Origin: PGYR01 sp034670025
GTDB lineage: Bacteria > Bacteroidota > Ignavibacteria > Kapaibacteriales > UBA2268
Direction of reading: 5' to 3'
Assembly (NCBI GenBank): GCA_034670025.1
Contig: JAXMOE010000002.1
Span: 550,546 to 614,545, forward strand
DNA length: 64,000 nt
The position numbers were made by a program, and so were the translations under genes. Below the pieces are notes generated by a model. The model did not search any database. It had not been told where the DNA came from and saw only the letters and a program-made list of their open reading frames with translations. Of this stretch, positions 55,299-62,864 are shown one piece after another. Numbering within the stretch: position 1 is the first letter of the stretch; every line of letters starts with the position of its first letter.

Positions 55299-57119
55299 TT
55301 ATCTCAGTTTTGAACAAGCTAGAGCATGAATATTGATGAATTCATCTTCTTTTCCGTCATAAAAAGTTGAACGTAATTCGTCAAAACTCAAACTAGTAAA
55401 ATGTCTTTCAGCAATTTTCCTACCTCCAAGTTTTCCTGCCATCTGATGTTGAGCACATAACTGTTTTACGTTACTCCAATCATCAAAGATTAAATCAGAA
55501 TTAGGTACTAACCGATTGACAGCAGCAGGTGAAATATAGTTTTCTAAATTTCGCTTTTTTGAAATAATAAAATCTTGACCATCTTTAAATCCAAGACTTT
55601 CTAAAGCGGATTTGTTTGGTGATATGTCACTAGCATTTGTTTTGTCGCTGTCTTGAAAAATCAAAAATGGCTTATCTAGGGTTGATAGAAGTTTGAGTGA
55701 AACCCAATGCTTTATACTATCGCAACCTCCAATAGGAATTATTGCAATTTTGAGTTCGGTGAAGTCCTGAGCAATTAGTTTATTCGATTTATATTGTTGA
55801 CATAAATGGTTAAGAGCATTTGCATCAGCAATACCCTCAACTAGTAACAAGACCTTTGCCTTGTCAAATAGTGAAACAAATTGATTATCTACCTTTATTC
55901 CTAAATCATTAGCAATCGGTGTGATGTCTCCTATCTCTTGTTCGACATTATAAACACCACCAGTTTTATGTACGTGAATAAGCTTTTCCTTTTTGCTATT
56001 CGATACTATTATTGAAGAGTGAGTAGAAACAAGAACTTGATAATTATTCTCGCATAAAGCAATTAATTTATGGAACAGACTTTCTTGTGCAGATGGATGT
56101 AGGAATGTTTCGGGTTCTTCTAGTCCAAATATTATTTTTTGATGCTCTGTTTTTTGTTGTTCTGCCAAGTATTCAAAATAAGCCATTATAGTAATCCTCC
56201 TAAATCCATCACCTCTTGAGCTTAAAGGAACTTCAGTCCCATCATCTGTACTTTTAAATTTTGTTGAAACAAGCTTTGTCCAATCAAAGTCGATAATAGG
56301 TTCTACTTTTTCATTATTTGGAACGACATCATTAATTTTTACAGTAATTTTTTTCAGTACCTCTCCAAGTTTCTCTGCTATAGTTCCTTCAACATCTGCA
56401 GTATCTATTTCTTCATCTAAGGTTTTTATTGCTAAGGTTTTAAAGAACTTTTGAATTGCAGAATCTGTCTCAGATAGAGATGTGTCTGCTTTAAAATATT
56501 CAAACCTTGGCAGAATTCCTTTAATTCTATCGTGAATGATTTTGAAGCGATTAGATCCAGAAGTAGGAAGTTTTTCTACTTCAAAATAAAATTCTGTATT
56601 AGTATCGATGTTGTGTTGCCTTATTTTCTGCCTTTTTTCTTTGTTATTAAATTCTGTTCCATTAGCCTTTTGAGTATCAATACCCAATTTACTACAAGAT
56701 ACTATTAATTGTTTTTCTGTTTGAGAAATGAAATCATTTTCAGCATATTTTTTTCTTGTCAGATATGTATCCGCTGTTATTCTTGATTTAGAGACATCCC
56801 AAACTTTTTTCACCTCTAATTGTGAATGCTCATTTAAAAGTTCTTCCTCTTCAAATGTGGTCTTTATATTTTGGTCAATGATAACCGATTGTTTTGATGG
56901 ATGGAAGAAAAGTGTTACCGAGATAAGATTGTCGGTAGAACTATTATTCAGATCTTCTTTTGATGGATTATTCGAATTCAAAAAGCAATCAAGCGATTTT
57001 AAAACAGTAGATTTTCCTGCATCATTCTGACCTACAATTATATTAAAATCGTCTATTACGATTTCTTTTTCTTCATTAATTCCCTTGTATTGATGAATTT
57101 TTATTTTGGTAAGAATCAT
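55299..57119 (-). CDS. OLD-family ATP-dependent nuclease (ATPase plus TOPRIM)
   Basis: This 606-aa protein has an SMC/ABC-type ATPase with Walker A GQNDAGKST (30-38), a signature-like LSSRGDGFRR (299-308), Walker B IIFGLEEPE (329-337) and a STHSS H-loop (365-369). A TOPRIM nuclease domain follows, with LLLVEGIADANAL (E428) and LIFQDSD (488-492). This is the layout of OLD and of GajA of the Gabija defence system. No GajB-like helicase is adjacent, so it is better called a stand-alone OLD nuclease. It follows the retron on the same strand. Confidence 0.9.
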   Translation of the reverse strand: MILTKIKIHQYKGINEEKEIVIDDFNIIVGQNDAGKSTVLKSLDCFLNSNNPSKEDLNNSSTDNLISVTLFFHPSKQSVIIDQNIKTTFEEEELLNEHSQLEVKKVWDVSKSRITADTYLTRKKYAENDFISQTEKQLIVSCSKLGIDTQKANGTEFNNKEKRQKIRQHNIDTNTEFYFEVEKLPTSGSNRFKIIHDRIKGILPRFEYFKADTSLSETDSAIQKFFKTLAIKTLDEEIDTADVEGTIAEKLGEVLKKITVKINDVVPNNEKVEPIIDFDWTKLVSTKFKSTDDGTEVPLSSRGDGFRRITIMAYFEYLAEQQKTEHQKIIFGLEEPETFLHPSAQESLFHKLIALCENNYQVLVSTHSSIIVSNSKKEKLIHVHKTGGVYNVEQEIGDITPIANDLGIKVDNQFVSLFDKAKVLLLVEGIADANALNHLCQQYKSNKLIAQDFTELKIAIIPIGGCDSIKHWVSLKLLSTLDKPFLIFQDSDKTNASDISPNKSALESLGFKDGQDFIISKKRNLENYISPAAVNRLVPNSDLIFDDWSNVKQLCAQHQMAGKLGGRKIAERHFTSLSFDELRSTFYDGKEDEFINIHALACSKLR

Positions 57120-57136
57120 TTTCTTCTAATTGTCGG

Positions 57137-57333
57137 TAACGGCTTAGTATAAGAAAAGTAGGGCAGTTGTATGCGATACTTTTCGGATTAATCTAAAGCC
57201 GAATTTTTAAATTTTGTTAATTATTTTTTCTTCTTTTAATTATACCAATATTAAGAATTTGGTGACTTGGCAAATACACACAGACCTTTCGATTAAGCAT
57301 TTTCCCCCTATTTTTTTATACACTGTTGGCAAT
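57137..57333 (-). repeat. Long imperfect hairpin site between reverse transcriptase and OLD gene (attC-like)
   Basis: On the minus strand the site runs from ATTGCCAAC (57333-57325, containing codons of the RT C-terminus and ending at its stop) to GCCGTTAC (57144-57137), 14 bases before the OLD start. Its two halves are similar: GTATAAAAAAATAGGG on one side and CCCTACTTTTCTTATAC on the other. The GTATAA-AAAAGTAGGG arm also matches 55200. The ATTGCCAAC end is complementary, but for one base, to GTTAGCAAT at 59404-59396, before the retron effector. Confidence 0.55.
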
Positions 57334-58287
57334 AGTTATTTTATCCAATAGCGTTTTCTGATGATTCTTTTTTAATTCTTCTATATATTTTAAAGCTTTA
57401 TGAAATCTTGGTTTATCCACACTATTTAAATATGAAATCCATCCAGTTACTTCATTCAATAAAGTTGTATTCTTTTGCTCACTAGGTTTAGTTAAATGAT
57501 ATATTTTTGAACGCACCATTTTATATTTTTTAGTTCCTATACCAAATCGATTATTTGATACGACTAAACCTGTTATTCTTTTAGCCCGACTAGCCCCTGC
57601 GACCCTGGTCTTTTTGTGGTTAATTCGAAAACCTTCATCTTCTATAATACTCTTTACAACTGGTAAAATCTGAATAGTATTTGCAGGATGTAATCCAGAA
57701 AATGATAAATCATCCGCATATCTTGTATAAGTTATACCTCTTTTGCCAACAAAACCTTGAATTCGTTTGTCCAATTTCCACGTAATTAAGTTTGCTAATT
57801 TGGGCGAACAAGGACTACCCTGTGGAAGAGAGCTTTCACAAGTACAAATATTAGTTAGCATTGTTGAAATTAATTTATTGTAACCAATTGATTTGAAAAC
57901 ATTATATACTTGAATATCGGTTACTGTTCCAAAAAAATCTGATAAATCAATTGTAAGCATACAATTTGCATTAATATGCGGTCTTGCATTATCTGCGGTT
58001 GAACTTCCTTTTTCAAATCCTTTGCAAGAATCAGAAACCTTTAATTTATTTAGAATATTTACCAATATCCAAGCCTGTAATCCTTTAAGGTTTTTACTTG
58101 GCTGACAAATTGTTCGCGTTCCTCCCGATTTTTTCTTTAATTGAAATTTCTTATAGTGAAAATCTGACCTTTCTGATAATTGATAAAGTGTATATTTTGA
58201 AAGATGCGTTATTTGTGAAAAATCATCGATTGTTTGGATTATTGGAAGTCCAAGCATATTTAATCGTATGTTCTCGTTTTTTACCAT
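57316..58287 (-). CDS. Retron reverse transcriptase
   Basis: This 323-aa reverse transcriptase has the retron hallmarks. NAxxH is NARPH at 100-104, the first catalytic aspartate is D114 in LTIDLSDFFG, and the sequence includes the LPQGSPCSPKLANL block, YADD at 190-193, and a VTG-like ITG at 238-240. I choose the ATG at 58287; a TTG at 58329 would extend the frame through the a2 repeat of the msr-msd RNA, which is unlikely to be coding. It copies the msd part of the adjacent RNA into msDNA. The last codons (ATT GCC AAC AGT GTA TAA) form the end of the 57137-57333 site. Confidence 0.95.
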   Translation of the reverse strand: MVKNENIRLNMLGLPIIQTIDDFSQITHLSKYTLYQLSERSDFHYKKFQLKKKSGGTRTICQPSKNLKGLQAWILVNILNKLKVSDSCKGFEKGSSTADNARPHINANCMLTIDLSDFFGTVTDIQVYNVFKSIGYNKLISTMLTNICTCESSLPQGSPCSPKLANLITWKLDKRIQGFVGKRGITYTRYADDLSFSGLHPANTIQILPVVKSIIEDEGFRINHKKTRVAGASRAKRITGLVVSNNRFGIGTKKYKMVRSKIYHLTKPSEQKNTTLLNEVTGWISYLNSVDKPRFHKALKYIEELKKNHQKTLLDKITIANSV

Positions 58288-58305
58288 TCTATATAGAATG
58301 AAGTA

Positions 58306-58482
58306 AAGAAAGTTCTTTATACCTCTCAATAATTGAGTGAAATTTAAGTGTAAAACCTACAGGATTTTACACTTAAAATTTGCGATGATAGTATCTAAGT
58401 TTAAAACTCGAGTGTCGGAACAACACTCACTCACTTTTTTAATTACATAACGTAACAAAAAGCGTCTAAAAAGAACTTTCTT
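58306..58482 (-). ncRNA. Retron msr-msd non-coding RNA
   Basis: a1 (AAGAAAGTTCTTT, minus strand 58482-58470) and a2 (AAAGAACTTTCTT, 58318-58306) are perfect 13-bp complements. Just after a1, TAGACGC offers the branching G near 58466. msr stem 1 is TTACGTTATGTAA (58455-58443). msr stem 2 is GAGTGTTGTTCCGACACTC (58428-58410), whose TTGTTCCG loop matches the TTGTTTCG loop of retron Ec86. TAAACTTAGATACTATC resembles the Ec86 TGAATCTGAGTTACTGTC. The msd hairpin occupies 58381-58340 with a ~17-bp stem. The a1 end overlaps the effector stop codon. Confidence 0.9.
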
Positions 58483-59380
58483 ATATCCTCATTTTTCTAT
58501 TTCTTAATTTAAAATTTAATATTTCTAAGCGTAGTCTATCTAACGCTTCTGTTTCGTCTTGAACTTTAATTCGGCTCCCTATTTTCCTTAATCTCTCATA
58601 CTGTTCCAAACCTAAAGCAGTTAATCTATAACCACCATTTGTGGATTCTATAGCTTTTTTCTTTGTTAAGGTTGTTAATGCTGTTCTAGTTGCTTCATAA
58701 GAATTTGAAATGTCATCAATCGCTTCTCCTACAATTTTGCCTAGTATTATGTCATTTACTGGCTCAAGTAAGTAAACAGTTGGTAATAAAAAACTATCCA
58801 ATTGAAGTAAATTCACAGATCTAGTTTTTACTGCACTATTTTTTTTAGTGAAATTAATTGCAGATTTAATTTCATCCATTTCACTTGGTAAGTCGTTTGG
58901 GCTAATAAAAACTACGCCGTTTTTATTAGCTTTCTTTATAAGTTTAATTGGACCTTGATTTATGAAACTTTTATTTTTTTTATATTTCTCATCAATTACA
59001 CAAATTATCTTTGTTCTTAGATTTTCATTATTTGCAAATGCTCCGAGTTCCGCAAATGAACCAGGGCTCTCAGGAATCATTATTATAACATCTACACTAT
59101 CAGCTAATAAGTTTTCTAATGAAAGTAAATCTTTGCTTCTCGAGCTGTATAAAAGTTCATCAAATATATCCTCTGGATAAATAATTTCATATCTGTAGTA
59201 ATTCCAAAGATTTTTAAATTCATTAGCAATTTTAAATCTCAGTTTATCCTTCATTGAGATGTCAGCACCACATAAGAACATATTGGTTTTCCAAGTATTC
59301 AGTGGTTTATAAAAGTCATCACGAATTCGTTTCGCTAACTTTTTACAATCCGTATCTGATATTTCTATTTGTGTACTCAA
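58481..59380 (-). CDS. Retron effector: nucleoside deoxyribosyltransferase-like plus winged helix
   Basis: This 299-aa protein starts at TTG 59380; no in-frame ATG is near. Residues 30-175 are a Rossmann-like NDT/TIR-like fold (NMFLCGADISMKDK, LLADSVDVIIMIPESPGSFAELGAFAN with the catalytic-type E111, KIICVIDEKYKKN). Residues 225-275 are a winged helix (TRTALTTLTKKKAIESTNGGYRLTALGLEQYERL). This is the effector of type II-A retrons such as Ec86, which acts as an N-glycosidase and is held inactive by RT-msDNA until a phage trigger. It sits directly before the msr-msd RNA. Confidence 0.88.
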   Translation of the reverse strand: MSTQIEISDTDCKKLAKRIRDDFYKPLNTWKTNMFLCGADISMKDKLRFKIANEFKNLWNYYRYEIIYPEDIFDELLYSSRSKDLLSLENLLADSVDVIIMIPESPGSFAELGAFANNENLRTKIICVIDEKYKKNKSFINQGPIKLIKKANKNGVVFISPNDLPSEMDEIKSAINFTKKNSAVKTRSVNLLQLDSFLLPTVYLLEPVNDIILGKIVGEAIDDISNSYEATRTALTTLTKKKAIESTNGGYRLTALGLEQYERLRKIGSRIKVQDETEALDRLRLEILNFKLRNRKMRI

Positions 59381-59402
59381 TGTTTATTTATAATTATTGC
59401 TA

Positions 59403-59596
59403 ACTACATTGATATACGAATATTCGTATATCCCATCTATAATACAAAGATAAGCAATTTTTGTTAAAAAAACAGTATTCCTATAAAAAACCACCCTCAC
59501 TGAACTTTTAGACCAATAGCATCATCGGTTTATTTTCGTAAATTAGTCTCACATCGTTCAGTAATTGTGATGACAAGGTTATTTATCGTTCTATTA
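59403..59596 (-). repeat. Repeated promoter element, copy 1 (retron)
   Basis: This is the first of three ~190-bp copies (others at 60835 and 61513) that share most bases over their length. In the minus direction it holds a CAGTGAGGGT-T-run block, a TAnnTTTG box and then a palindrome. It ends at GTTAGCAAT, 20-30 bases before the effector start. The 365-bp gap 59381-59745 is filled by this element and by the hairpin site at 59611-59740. Confidence 0.8.
59411..59452 (-). promoter_or_regulatory. Promoter and palindromic leader of the retron operon
   Basis: TATCTTTG (59452-59445) is an exact TAnnTTTG box. A perfect 22-bp palindrome, centred on ATACGAATATTCGTAT, occupies 59411-59432 and would begin about seven bases after the transcription start. 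It could bind a dimeric repressor or form a hairpin at the mRNA 5' end. Confidence 0.65.
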
Positions 59597-59610
59597 GTGT
59601 GAATGTTTGT

Positions 59611-59740
59611 CAACGGTTCGTATATGGTTTTGTGGCGGTTTCCAAGCACAAAACTTTCATTTTATCACAAAATTTGATAAGAGTCGAAAGCCTTGAATTT
59701 ATTGCTATTTCGGCAATATTTTATTTACATTTTTATAGGG
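59611..59740 (-). repeat. Imperfect hairpin site after the serine hydrolase gene (attC-like)
   Basis: On the minus strand it starts CCCTATAA (59740-59733) right after the stop, which complements TTATAGG in GTTATAGGTC (60837-60828) before the same gene. It ends GAACCGTTG (59611 side). The inner part has GTTTTGTGC and CCGCCACAAAAC arms. Confidence 0.45.
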
Positions 59741-59745
59741 CGTTT

Positions 59746-60795
59746 TTATTTCTTCTCACATAGTTTCTCGAATACCTCATCTATAATTTGGTCATTTGCA
59801 TTGTTGTTTAGCACGATGATACTTTCCCCTGTTTTTTGATCAGCAAATACATAAGAAATATAACTTATTTGCAAACCTGTATGTCCCATCAATACTCTAT
59901 TGCCATACTTCTTCTCAAATAAACCAAGTCCTGTTTTAGTGTCTTTGTATTCAAAAAAACTTGTCATTAAGTATAGACTATGTTTTTTCAAAAGTGTTTT
60001 GTCAATCAACAATGCTCGGATGAAAGTATTAAGGTCTATCAAGTCGCTAACAATGTTTCCTGAACCTTGGCTTAACTTATTATTGGCAAGCTTAGGCGTT
60101 TCATTTAAGTCTTGCCCGTTGATAATTGGGTGTGCCAAATTGCTAATTGTATTTGAATGATACGGGAAGGTATTTTTTAGATTTAGCGGATTAATAATCA
60201 ATTCCTGAATGTTCATTTCCCAAGATTTATCTGTCACGTTTTCAATAATTTTAGAGAGCAAAAAATAGTTAGTATTGCAATATTTGTATCTACTACCATT
60301 TTCAAATTCAACAGTGTCAATTCTGGAAAATATAACCTTATCTGAAAAGTTGCCTTTTGGGTTTAAAAAAGGCTCATTTTGAAATCCGTTTTTTAGAATC
60401 TCTGTCAGTCCACTTGTATGGTTTAGTAGTTGTTTTATAGTTATAGTACTGTCAATAAATTTGTGTTTTGGCATATACTGATAAATACTATCATTAATAT
60501 CCAAAAGTCCCATTTCTTGCAGTTTCAATACAGTAACTGATGTAAACATTTTTGTGCAACTACCAATGCAAAATCTGTTTTTTGTAGATATAGTTTTTTT
60601 GTCAAACGAGTAGCCCAAAGAAGCCGTGTCTAAATATTTTCCATTATCTATTAAAGAAACAATACCAAAGTCAGTCACAAAGTCTTTATATTCATTTAAA
60701 ACTAATTGAGTTTTAAATACTTGTTTGTTGTTGATTTGCCTATTGCAGGCTGTCAAACTCAAACCGATAATTACGGTAATTATTAATTTTTTCAT
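59746..60795 (-). CDS. Serine hydrolase, class C beta-lactamase/PBP family (lipoprotein)
   Basis: This 349-aa protein has a lipoprotein signal with Cys17 (SLTACNRQ). The serine-hydrolase domain has S79-x-x-K82 (SCTK), Y171-x-N173 (YCN) in RYKYCNTNYFLL, and a HTGLQ triad-like motif near the end (KTG box variant). Such proteins are carboxypeptidases, esterases or D-aminoacylases and are usually not true resistance enzymes. It lies in the array between the retron and a TfoX-like gene, each with the same promoter element. Confidence 0.87.
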   Translation of the reverse strand: MKKLIITVIIGLSLTACNRQINNKQVFKTQLVLNEYKDFVTDFGIVSLIDNGKYLDTASLGYSFDKKTISTKNRFCIGSCTKMFTSVTVLKLQEMGLLDINDSIYQYMPKHKFIDSTITIKQLLNHTSGLTEILKNGFQNEPFLNPKGNFSDKVIFSRIDTVEFENGSRYKYCNTNYFLLSKIIENVTDKSWEMNIQELIINPLNLKNTFPYHSNTISNLAHPIINGQDLNETPKLANNKLSQGSGNIVSDLIDLNTFIRALLIDKTLLKKHSLYLMTSFFEYKDTKTGLGLFEKKYGNRVLMGHTGLQISYISYVFADQKTGESIIVLNNNANDQIIDEVFEKLCEKK

Positions 60796-60834
60796 TTTGT
60801 CTGTCGGTTTGCGGTTTGTACTTAAATGACCTAT

Positions 60835-61030
60835 AACTATTTATAAATATGAACATTCGTATATCCTACTAATAACACAAATATAGCATTTTTTAGATAA
60901 AGATAATAGAATATTCTAAAAAAAACGCTCTCACTGAACTTTTAAACCAATTGCACCATCGGTTTATTTTGTAAATTAGACTAACATCGTTCAGTAATTG
61001 TAATGACAAGGTTGTTTATCGTTCTATTAT
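60835..61030 (-). repeat. Repeated promoter element, copy 2 (serine hydrolase)
   Basis: This is the second copy of the ~190-bp element. TATATTTG (60885-60878) is its TAnnTTTG box. The palindrome is slightly degraded (60848-60865, TATGAA instead of TACGAA). It ends at GTTATAGGTC, about 40 bases before the serine hydrolase ATG. The rest of the 60796-61167 gap is the hairpin site at 61105. Confidence 0.8.
60878..60885 (-). promoter_or_regulatory. -7 box of the serine hydrolase gene
   Basis: TATATTTG on the minus strand matches TAnnTTTG and is placed identically in the other two element copies (TATCTTTG, TATATTTG). It precedes the ATG at 60795 by about 80 bases. Confidence 0.6.
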
Positions 61031-61104
61031 CAGTAAGTCATGGTGAGTTTGTATCGAAATTGTTCAATTTTTGGTGGTTCTCACTATTGCACGAGTGTGA
61101 TGCA

Positions 61105-61164
61105 TAACGGCTTCGCTATGCGCAGTGTCCCGTAGGGCATTGCGTATAGGTTTTGTTGTGTGCA
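61105..61164 (-). repeat. Hairpin site after the TfoX-like gene (attC-like)
   Basis: On the minus strand it begins TGCACACAAC (61164-61155), four bases after the stop, and runs through CTATACGCAATGCCC, ACGGGACACTGCGCATAG to AGCCGTTA (61112-61105). The GC-rich TACGCAATGCCC/GGGACACTGCGCATA halves pair imperfectly. TGCACACAAC is exactly complementary to GTTGTGTGCA in front of the same gene (minus strand 61515-61506). Confidence 0.6.
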
Positions 61165-61167
61165 GTT

Positions 61168-61488
61168 TTATTTGTTTTCTTCAACATAATTAAGAGCTTG
61201 TATTGCCAACATTTCCCAGTCATCTTTGAAGTCAGTCGGAACTTGTAACCAGTCCTTCATAGGTCTTTTTTTGCCTGATGGATCCCAATTTGTTGAGTTT
61301 GGATATTTATCTTTAAGAAATGTAATCTCCTCTTTTCCCAGCTTGAAAACCATTTCTTCTTTAAAGAATGCAGCAAATGCTTTGTTTTCAGTTGTTTTTA
61401 AGCAAGGCTTTCCAAACATCTGTCCAGCAGTTGAATCAAACTGGTTTGAAAGCTCTTGTCCAATATCGTTATATAACTCTTTACTCAT
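61168..61488 (-). CDS. TfoX N-terminal-domain-like protein, 106 aa
   Basis: The short protein has the TfoX/Sxy N-terminal pattern: GQMFGKPCLKTTENKAFAAFFKEEMVFKLGKEE, then DPSGKKRPMKDWLQVP, and a final helix. Single-domain proteins like this are common, and a competence role is not implied. The gene is flanked by a perfect 10-bp inverted repeat (61155-61164 and 61506-61515) and has the repeated promoter element in front, so it looks like a compact mobile unit. Confidence 0.7.
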   Translation of the reverse strand: MSKELYNDIGQELSNQFDSTAGQMFGKPCLKTTENKAFAAFFKEEMVFKLGKEEITFLKDKYPNSTNWDPSGKKRPMKDWLQVPTDFKDDWEMLAIQALNYVEENK

Positions 61489-61512
61489 TTATCATTCATT
61501 TTAATTGCACAC

Positions 61513-61700
61513 AACTATATTGATATACGAACATTCGTATATCCTACTAATAATACAAATATAACATTTTTTAGTTAAAGATTATAGAGATTGCTAAAAA
61601 ACTACCCTCACTGAACTTTTAAACCAATTGCACCATCGGTTTATTTTGTAAATTAGTCTCACATCGTTCAGTAATAGCGATGACAAGGTTATTTATCGTT
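61513..61700 (-). repeat. Repeated promoter element, copy 3 (TfoX-like gene)
   Basis: This is the best-preserved copy relative to copy 2. On the minus strand it has TATATTTG (61563-61556) and a near-palindrome at 61522-61543 whose 10-bp arms match copy 1 except for a CA centre. It ends at GTTGTGTGCA, 20 bases before the ATG at 61488. Confidence 0.8.
61556..61563 (-). promoter_or_regulatory. -7 box of the TfoX-like gene
   Basis: TATATTTG on the minus strand, placed as in the other element copies, with the palindromic leader immediately downstream. Confidence 0.6.
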
Positions 61701-62038
61701 ACACTGGCGTTGATTAATAGTTATAAATCATTAAAAATGTTCAATTATTGGTTGTTTTATCTCGATTTTGCATCTGAATTGGTGATTTTCTTGCCATTTT
61801 ATCACAAAAATTCTCAAAAACGACGTTAGTGAGGATAGATAAAGATAAAATACAATGATAAACGGATAGACACGGTTATTTACATTACAAAGCGGTTAAA
61901 CACGATTTCAGAAACGCCGTCAAGGTGCTGCTAGATGGGTGTTATTAACCTATTTCAATAGATATAGCCAAAAACTAGAAAATTTTGTATAATTTAACAA
62001 TGAGTCAATCTATCAACAATGAAAAATAATATTAAATT
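61701..62038. other. Gap between the array and the isochorismatase gene
   Basis: I see no gene in these 338 bp. On the plus strand it includes short related motifs (GATAAACGGATAGACACGGT, AAAGCGGTTAAACACG) but no YAACGGYT and no long hairpin. It must hold the promoter of the plus-strand gene at 62039, which I could not identify. Confidence 0.4.
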
Positions 62039-62596
62039 ATGAACTTTGAGAATAATAGAAAAGCACTCATAATAATTGATATGCAAAAAGGTTCTTTTAC
62101 AAATGAAACACCTCGCTTTGATTCAATTGGAGTTGTTAATCGAATTAACAAATTATCTGAAACATTTCGCAAGATGAACTTACCAGTTTGTTTTATTCAA
62201 CATGATGGATTAGGATCAGGCAGTTTTGAAAAGAATACTAAGGAATGGGAATTGTTGGATTCAATAATAGTAAAAGATTCAGATATTCTGATTGACAAAT
62301 ATGCTAATGACGTGTTCTATAATTCCAAACTGCAATCAATAATGACTGAGTATAATGTGTCTGAATTATATATTACTGGCTGTGCGACTGACTTTTGTGT
62401 GGAATCAACAATTCAGTCAGCTCTAACAAAAGATTATAATATTACTGTTGTTTCGGATGCACATACTACTGGAGAAAGACCACATTTAACTGCGAGAAAG
62501 GTTATCGAACATTATAATTGGGTTTGGCAAAATATGATTCCAACTAAAGGCAAAATACAAGTAAAAAAAATGAATGAAATACAAAACGTTGTGTAA
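62039..62596 (+). CDS. Isochorismatase-family cysteine hydrolase
   Basis: This 185-aa protein has the family triad: D13 in LIIIDMQKGSF, K86 in ILIDKYAND, and C119 in ITGCATDFCVESTIQSAL, with the cis-peptide region before GCATD. Family members hydrolyse amides or vinyl ethers (nicotinamidase, N-carbamoylsarcosine amidase, isochorismatase). FIQHDGLGSG near 52-60 and the SDAHTTGERPHL segment are typical of stand-alone hydrolases. The substrate is not apparent. It is opposite in orientation to the array on its left. Confidence 0.9.
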   Translation: MNFENNRKALIIIDMQKGSFTNETPRFDSIGVVNRINKLSETFRKMNLPVCFIQHDGLGSGSFEKNTKEWELLDSIIVKDSDILIDKYANDVFYNSKLQSIMTEYNVSELYITGCATDFCVESTIQSALTKDYNITVVSDAHTTGERPHLTARKVIEHYNWVWQNMIPTKGKIQVKKMNEIQNVV

Positions 62597-62864
62597 TGAG
62601 ATTATTGATATTGATTTGATCAATTTTTGATTAATTTAATACATATTAATATGCGAACAAACACTCAAAAATTAAGAATAATATAATGGAAACATTTTTT
62701 AGTTGTAAGGAAACACAAGATTTAATCTCGGTGTTATTTTTGAATCAATAACACACTCAGATTATTTTTGTAGATAATTATTCTAAGCTGTTGTAACTAA
62801 AAACCTATTTAATTGTCATAGTCATTAAATTAACTAATTTACAAAACATAAAGTCGGAATTTCT

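Noticed and set aside
55299..57119. Calling a Gabija system
   Set aside because: The GajA-like protein is present but no GajB helicase is found on either side.
58288..58329. TTG start extending the RT by 14 residues
   Set aside because: This stretch contains the a2 repeat of the msr-msd RNA; the ATG at 58287 downstream of a2 is more consistent with retron layout.
59403..61700. CRISPR array
   Set aside because: The repeats are ~190 bp, only three in number, and separated by whole genes; no cas genes are present. No CRISPR array was seen anywhere in the window.
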